Shown here: positions 60,309-64,000 of the stretch, one piece after another
Layout: each line of letters opens with the position of its first letter
How positions within the stretch are numbered: the stretch's first letter is position 1
Assembly (NCBI RefSeq): GCF_004683905.1
Contig: NZ_CP038438.1
Location: forward strand, 4,526,001-4,590,000
Origin: Pseudomonas fluorescens
GTDB lineage: Bacteria; Pseudomonadota; Gammaproteobacteria; Pseudomonadales; Pseudomonadaceae
Length of the DNA stretch: 64,000 nt
Direction: 5' to 3'
The notes under the pieces: model-generated
What the model was told of the DNA's origin: nothing
What the model saw: the letters and a program-made list of their open reading frames with translations, nothing else
Databases searched by the model: none
Position numbers and translations under genes: made by a program

Positions 60309-61628
60309 TCAGTTTAGTTGCAACGTCGCATTGAACTGCCCGATCGCATCCACCACATGCCGTGATCCCTGCTGAATCTCCAGAATCACCTCCCCCGCCT
60401 CGTTCGCCAGTTCCACACCCAGCCCGGTGCGGCTTAGGCTCGACTGCATGCTCGACACCGCGCTCAGTGACAGGTCATGGTTTTTGCGTACCACTTCGAC
60501 AATCTCCAGGGTCGCCTGACTGGTGCGCGCCGCGAGGCTGCGCACCTCATCCGCGACCACGGCAAATCCGCGTCCGTGTTCACCGGCTCGCGCCGCTTCG
60601 ATGGCCGCGTTGAGCGCCAGCAGGTTGGTCTGGTCGGCGATGCCGCGGATGGTCTGGACGATGGTGCCGATGATGTCCGACTGCTTGCTGACCGCATCGA
60701 TGCTCAGCGCCGCTTCGTTGAGGTCGCGGGAAATGTCCTGAATGATCTGCACGGTTTGCTGCACCACCTGTGAGCCTTTTTGCGCACAGGCGTCGTTTTG
60801 TACCGAGGTGCTGTGGGCCGATTCCGCGGCGTTCTGCAAGGTAGTCATCTGCTGGGTGATGTCGCTGGCGAACTTCACCACTTTGTACAAACGGCCCTTG
60901 GTGTCGAACAGCGGGTTGTACGAGGCTTCGAGATAAACCATCTGTCCGGACTTGTTCTTGCGCTCGAAACGGTGCGAGTGATATTCGCCGCGATTGAGCG
61001 ATGCCCAGAATGCCTTGTATTGCGCCGACTCGGATTCGGAACGGTGACAGAACATGCTGTGGTGATGGCCAACGATTTCGTTGAGCGAGTACTGCATGGT
61101 TTTCAGAAAGTTGTCGTTGGCGGTAATCACGTTGCCGTCCGGGGTGAACTCGATCACCGCCATCGAACGGCTGATCGCCGCCAGCATGCTTTCTTCTTCG
61201 TGCTCTTTGTTGACCCGGGCGGTGATATCCGACGCGACCTTGATGACACTTTTGACTTGTTTGTCCGGGCCGTACACCGGCATGTAACTGGCTTCGAGCC
61301 AGATCTCCTTGCCGGACTTGTTCAAGCGCAGAAACGTGCCACTGATCGGCTCACCCCGGGCCAGGTCGCGCCACAATCTGGCGTACTCCTCGCTGCGGTA
61401 AAACGCTTCTTCGCAAAACACCCGGTGATGTTTTCCCCGCACTTCCTCAGCGCTGTAACCCATGGTCTTGCAGAAGTTTTCGTTGGCATCCAGAACAATG
61501 CCTTCGGGGGTAAATTCGATCATCGCCATCGAACGGCTGATCGCTTCGAGCTTGGCGTTGGCTTCGGTCAAGGCGCAGCTGAAACGCTCGATTTCCTGCA
61601 GGTCAGCCTTGTGATGTAGGTTGAACAT
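60309..61628 (-). CDS. Soluble PAS-PAS methyl-accepting chemotaxis protein (BdlA-like, second copy)
   Basis: A 439-residue protein with no membrane segment. Two PAS domains (ISRSMAMIEFTPEGIVLDANENFCKTMGY and ISRSMAVIEFTPDGNVITANDNFLKTMQY) are followed by a short MCP domain with the tip IADQTNLLALNAAIEAARAGEHGRGFAVVADEVR. It has the same layout and length as the protein at 22.1 kb but diverges clearly between domains. A role in biofilm dispersion or energy taxis is inferred from BdlA/Aer relatives. The start is placed at MFNLHHKADLQEI. Confidence 0.88.
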   Translation of the reverse strand: MFNLHHKADLQEIERFSCALTEANAKLEAISRSMAMIEFTPEGIVLDANENFCKTMGYSAEEVRGKHHRVFCEEAFYRSEEYARLWRDLARGEPISGTFLRLNKSGKEIWLEASYMPVYGPDKQVKSVIKVASDITARVNKEHEEESMLAAISRSMAVIEFTPDGNVITANDNFLKTMQYSLNEIVGHHHSMFCHRSESESAQYKAFWASLNRGEYHSHRFERKNKSGQMVYLEASYNPLFDTKGRLYKVVKFASDITQQMTTLQNAAESAHSTSVQNDACAQKGSQVVQQTVQIIQDISRDLNEAALSIDAVSKQSDIIGTIVQTIRGIADQTNLLALNAAIEAARAGEHGRGFAVVADEVRSLAARTSQATLEIVEVVRKNHDLSLSAVSSMQSSLSRTGLGVELANEAGEVILEIQQGSRHVVDAIGQFNATLQLN

Positions 61629-61773
61629 GGTTGTATCACCTTCCGCGCGGTCTTTTGATTTGATGAAAGTCAGGTCTTTCAGCATCCACCACTACGTTCC
61701 ACAGAACAGGCACACGCATTCCTCCACGGGAGGAAGTTGTCAGGTGATAAATGATGTTTTAATCCGAGGGTCC

Positions 61774-61917
61774 ATGCAGCGACGCTCTAATCAAGACATC
61801 CTTCTCTTGATAGCCCAGCAGCGGGCCAGCCCTAACGTGCAGAAAACTTCCATGTACAACTTGCTCCTTGTTGGTTCAGTGTCCGGTGCCTTGGGTTGCG
61901 CACTCTGGCAGCGTTGA
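61774..61917 (+). CDS. Possible 47-residue membrane peptide
   Basis: ATG at 61774 to TGA at 61915-61917. A Gln/Arg-rich N-terminus (MQRRSNQDILLLIAQQRASP) precedes a hydrophobic stretch (NLLLVGSVSGALGCALW). GAGGG lies five bases before the ATG. The frame is open further upstream over the chemoreceptor promoter. Evidence is thin. Confidence 0.25.
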   Translation: MQRRSNQDILLLIAQQRASPNVQKTSMYNLLLVGSVSGALGCALWQR

Positions 61918-62034
61918 AATCACGGCTAACAGATGACGGTCGACATAGTTAGTTACAGCTAGCATAGCCAGCGCCATGCCGTGCGCAAGGCCACTAGTCG
62001 GCCAGTATCTGGCACTTTTTGCACAAGAAACGGT

Positions 62035-62925
62035 TCAGCGAGCTGTCGCGACTGCCGTCTCCGCCACCAGATCCAGCAACGCCTGCACCGTCGCTGACGG
62101 CGTCTGCCCCGCAGGCAGCACCAGCGAAAACACCCGTTCGATACGTGGCTGCAAGGCAATCACGCGCAAGCCCTGACGCTCGGCCGGCAAGGTCATTTCC
62201 GGCACCAGCGTCACGCCGAGATTTTCCCGCACCAACGTGAAGGCGCTGCTCCATTCGCGCACCTCGACCCGCACGTCCTGCAACTGCAACCCGGCTTCAG
62301 CGGCGAGGCTGCGGGCGTTGGTCGAGCAACCGCCGGTGGCCAGCACAAAGGGCAGCGCCGTCAGTTCTTGCAGGCTGACGCCCTGCTCGATCCCCCGCAG
62401 CGCCAAAGGGTGCCCTGCCGGCACGACCGCCACCCATTCATCACGGCCCAACGGCCCGGCATTGCGCTCGGGCGCCGGGTTGAGCACCACACCAACATCC
62501 ACCAGACCGGCCGCCAGCAAGGTTTCCACCTCGTCGTCGCTGACCTCCAGCGCCACCACTTCGATCCCCGGATACAGCCGATTGAACTGGCGCAACAGCG
62601 GCGGCAGAAAACTCGCCAGCACCATGGGAAAACTCGCCAGACGAATTGTCCCGCGCAGCATCGGGCGCACGCTGTCGACGGTCTGGCGAATGGTCTCTAG
62701 GGCGCCGAGCATCAGCCGCGCCTGCTCGATCACCGGCAGGCCGATGGCGGTGGGCAAGGTCTGTCGGCTTTCGCGGCTGAACAGTTGCACGCCGAGGGTT
62801 TCCTCCATCAACGCCAAAGCCTGGCTCGCGCCGGACTGGGTCATGCCGACCCGCTCGGCCGCGCGGGTGATGTTGCCGTGATCGGCGACGGCGACCACCA
62901 GCCGCCAATGCATCAGGTTCATCAT
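62035..62925 (-). CDS. LysR-family regulator of the divergent GST gene
   Basis: A 296-residue LysR protein. HTH: WRLVVAVADHGNITRAAERVGMTQSGASQALALMEETLG; effector domain from about residue 90 (LRGTIRLASFPMVLASFLPPLL). Starts at 62925 and 62922 (two ATGs) are both possible. It is divergent from the glutathione S-transferase gene by 99 bases. Confidence 0.88.
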   Translation of the reverse strand: MMNLMHWRLVVAVADHGNITRAAERVGMTQSGASQALALMEETLGVQLFSRESRQTLPTAIGLPVIEQARLMLGALETIRQTVDSVRPMLRGTIRLASFPMVLASFLPPLLRQFNRLYPGIEVVALEVSDDEVETLLAAGLVDVGVVLNPAPERNAGPLGRDEWVAVVPAGHPLALRGIEQGVSLQELTALPFVLATGGCSTNARSLAAEAGLQLQDVRVEVREWSSAFTLVRENLGVTLVPEMTLPAERQGLRVIALQPRIERVFSLVLPAGQTPSATVQALLDLVAETAVATAR

Positions 62926-63024
62926 GGCAGTAGCTGTCCTTATGGCTGCTTTCTGAAAGATTAATTTTACCGAAGGTGCGGCGCACTATGACACTGGCGC
63001 CAAATCCCCACCAGAGAGCTGCCG

Positions 63025-63618
63025 ATGAAGCTGTATTACGCCCCGCAAGCCTGTTCACTGGCGCCGCACATTGTGCTGCGCGAACTGAAACTGCCCTTCG
63101 TGCTGATCCGCGTCGACAATCGCAGCAAGCGCACGGCCAGCGGCGAAGACTTTCTCGCGATCAATCCCAAGGGCTACGTCGCGGCCCTGCAACTGGACGA
63201 CGGCGCGGTGCTGACCGAAGGCCCGGTGATCCTGCAATATCTGGCGGATCTTCAACCACAGTCAGGGCTGGCGCCGGCGCCCGGCAGTTTCGAACGGCTG
63301 CGTTTGCAGGAGTGGCTGAATTTCATTTCGAGCGAGATTCACGGCAGCCTCGGCGCGCTGTTCGATGAGCGGTTGCCGGCCGAGGTGATCAAGGAGAAGT
63401 TGTTCAAGCGTTTTGCGGTGTTGGTCAGGGTGCTGGAGCAGCAGGAGTATCTGTTGCCGAGCGGCTTCAGCGTCGCGGATGCTTTGTTGTTTGTGGTGCT
63501 GCGCTGGGCCGGGTTGTTCGGGATCGAACTGGCGCAGTGGCCGGCACTGGCGCGGTTTCAGGCGCGCGTCGAGCAGCGGCCGACCGTGATCGCGGCGTTG
63601 GCGGCGGAAGCGGCGTAA
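63025..63618 (+). CDS. Glutathione S-transferase (beta-class, GstA-like)
   Basis: A 197-residue GST. The thioredoxin-like N-terminal domain begins MKLYYAPQACSLAPHIVLREL with the beta-class cysteine (C10), and has INPKGYVAALQLDDGAVLTEGPVILQYLADL; the helical C-terminal domain follows. It conjugates glutathione to electrophiles or reduces mixed disulphides in the cytoplasm. The divergent LysR gene is its likely regulator. Confidence 0.9.
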   Translation: MKLYYAPQACSLAPHIVLRELKLPFVLIRVDNRSKRTASGEDFLAINPKGYVAALQLDDGAVLTEGPVILQYLADLQPQSGLAPAPGSFERLRLQEWLNFISSEIHGSLGALFDERLPAEVIKEKLFKRFAVLVRVLEQQEYLLPSGFSVADALLFVVLRWAGLFGIELAQWPALARFQARVEQRPTVIAALAAEAA

Positions 63619-63630
63619 GTCTTTAGATCA

Positions 63631-63708
63631 TTCGCGAGCAAGCCCGCTCCCACACTGGATTTGTGGCGTGCACGATCCCCCTGTGGGAGCGGGCTTGCTC
63701 GCGAAGGC
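63631..63708. repeat. REPIN
   Basis: Inverted TTCGCGAGCAAGCCCGCTCCC / GGGAGCGGGCTTGCTCGCGAA arms between convergent genes. Confidence 0.9.
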
Positions 63709-63743
63709 GTCCGTTCAAACAACGCAGATCAACCGGGAGAAAC

Positions 63744-64000
63744 TCAAAGCCCCGCCGTCACCTTGCTCGCCACCTCACCCGGCACCCACGCCCTCCACAC
63801 CTGCGGCTGATCGCGTAAAAATGCTTCGGCTACCTGCCGTGGTGGCTGGCGTTTTTCGCTCATCCCGGCCAGCGTCTGGTTCAGCAGATCAATCGGCAAA
63901 TCGACTTTCTCGAAGAACGACACCAGCTCCGGGTATTGCGCCTTGAACGGCGCCGACACGCCAATCGCCAGGCTGGCCGGCATCGAGCGGGTGCCCTTGG
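63744..64000 (-). CDS. C-terminal end of an ABC-transporter glycine-betaine-type binding protein (partial)
   Basis: The frame enters from the right edge and ends at 63744. The visible 85 or so residues (VSAPFKAQYPELVSFFEKVDLPIDLLNQTLAGMSEKRQPPRQVAEAFLRDQPQVWRAWV, split by structure) match the end of OpuAC/ProX-like substrate-binding proteins for glycine betaine, choline or carnitine. Upstream gene parts are outside the window. Confidence 0.8.
   Translation of the reverse strand, partial: KGTRSMPASLAIGVSAPFKAQYPELVSFFEKVDLPIDLLNQTLAGMSEKRQPPRQVAEAFLRDQPQVWRAWVPGEVASKVTAGL

Overview
The window looks like the chromosome of a Pseudomonas of the fluorescens group. It carries an arginine/ornithine uptake operon with its AraC-type regulator in the Pseudomonas order (aotJQMOP-argR), an nrdB with the long Pseudomonas-type N-terminus, a gluconate gntP/gntK/gntR cluster, many LysR genes, BdlA-like PAS-PAS chemoreceptors, and dozens of REP/REPIN repeats of the kind that fill fluorescens-group intergenic regions. 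Most of the DNA is GC-rich. The only clear exception is an AT-rich block from about 42.9 to 49.4 kb. No tRNA, rRNA, CRISPR array or transposase was recognised.

Layout. 0-6 kb: the tail of a leucine-rich-repeat protein, then the aot operon on the minus strand. 6-11 kb: acetyl-CoA synthetase, a DUF2790 protein, and nrdB behind a promoter region with an NrdR-box-like site but no nrdA beside it. 11-14 kb: a small accessory patch with a BRO-N protein, an HNH endonuclease and a CoiA-like zinc protein. 14-26 kb: a periplasmic protein, a TauE-type permease, several regulators, a small HTH protein behind a LexA-type box, a secreted amidase, an MBL-fold/TetR pair, a MASE2-GGDEF cyclase, a soluble PAS-PAS chemoreceptor, and a GATase-like/ABM pair with a LysR regulator. 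26-36 kb: GlpQ, a PepSY protein, a GAF histidine kinase, a FlxA-like protein, a chemoreceptor, a ZntB/CorA-type transporter and PitA, followed by a tandem array of five REPINs. 36-43 kb: a LysR/SDR pair, a first PACE efflux/LysR pair, and an ECF-sigma (ECF42-like) module with DGPF and SnoaL-like proteins.

43.2-49.4 kb is the most interesting part. It is a six-gene, tightly spaced, plus-strand operon with base composition unlike its surroundings: nucleotidyltransferase-fold protein, MATE exporter, protein with a phosphoribosyltransferase-like motif, inositol-monophosphatase-family phosphatase, radical SAM enzyme with unusual cysteine spacing, and thymidylate-kinase-like P-loop kinase. Together these suggest synthesis, phosphorylation/dephosphorylation and export of a nucleotide- or sugar-phosphate-derived small molecule. 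I do not recognise the system as a described one.

49.5-64 kb returns to core-like DNA: GNAT, a 38-residue membrane peptide, GyrI-like protein, a LysE exporter divergent from alanine transaminase alaC, the gluconate cluster with GntR-like operator copies, a second PACE/LysR pair, an MFS transporter, an unknown protein, a second PAS-PAS chemoreceptor, a LysR/GST pair, and the end of a glycine-betaine-type binding protein running off the right edge.
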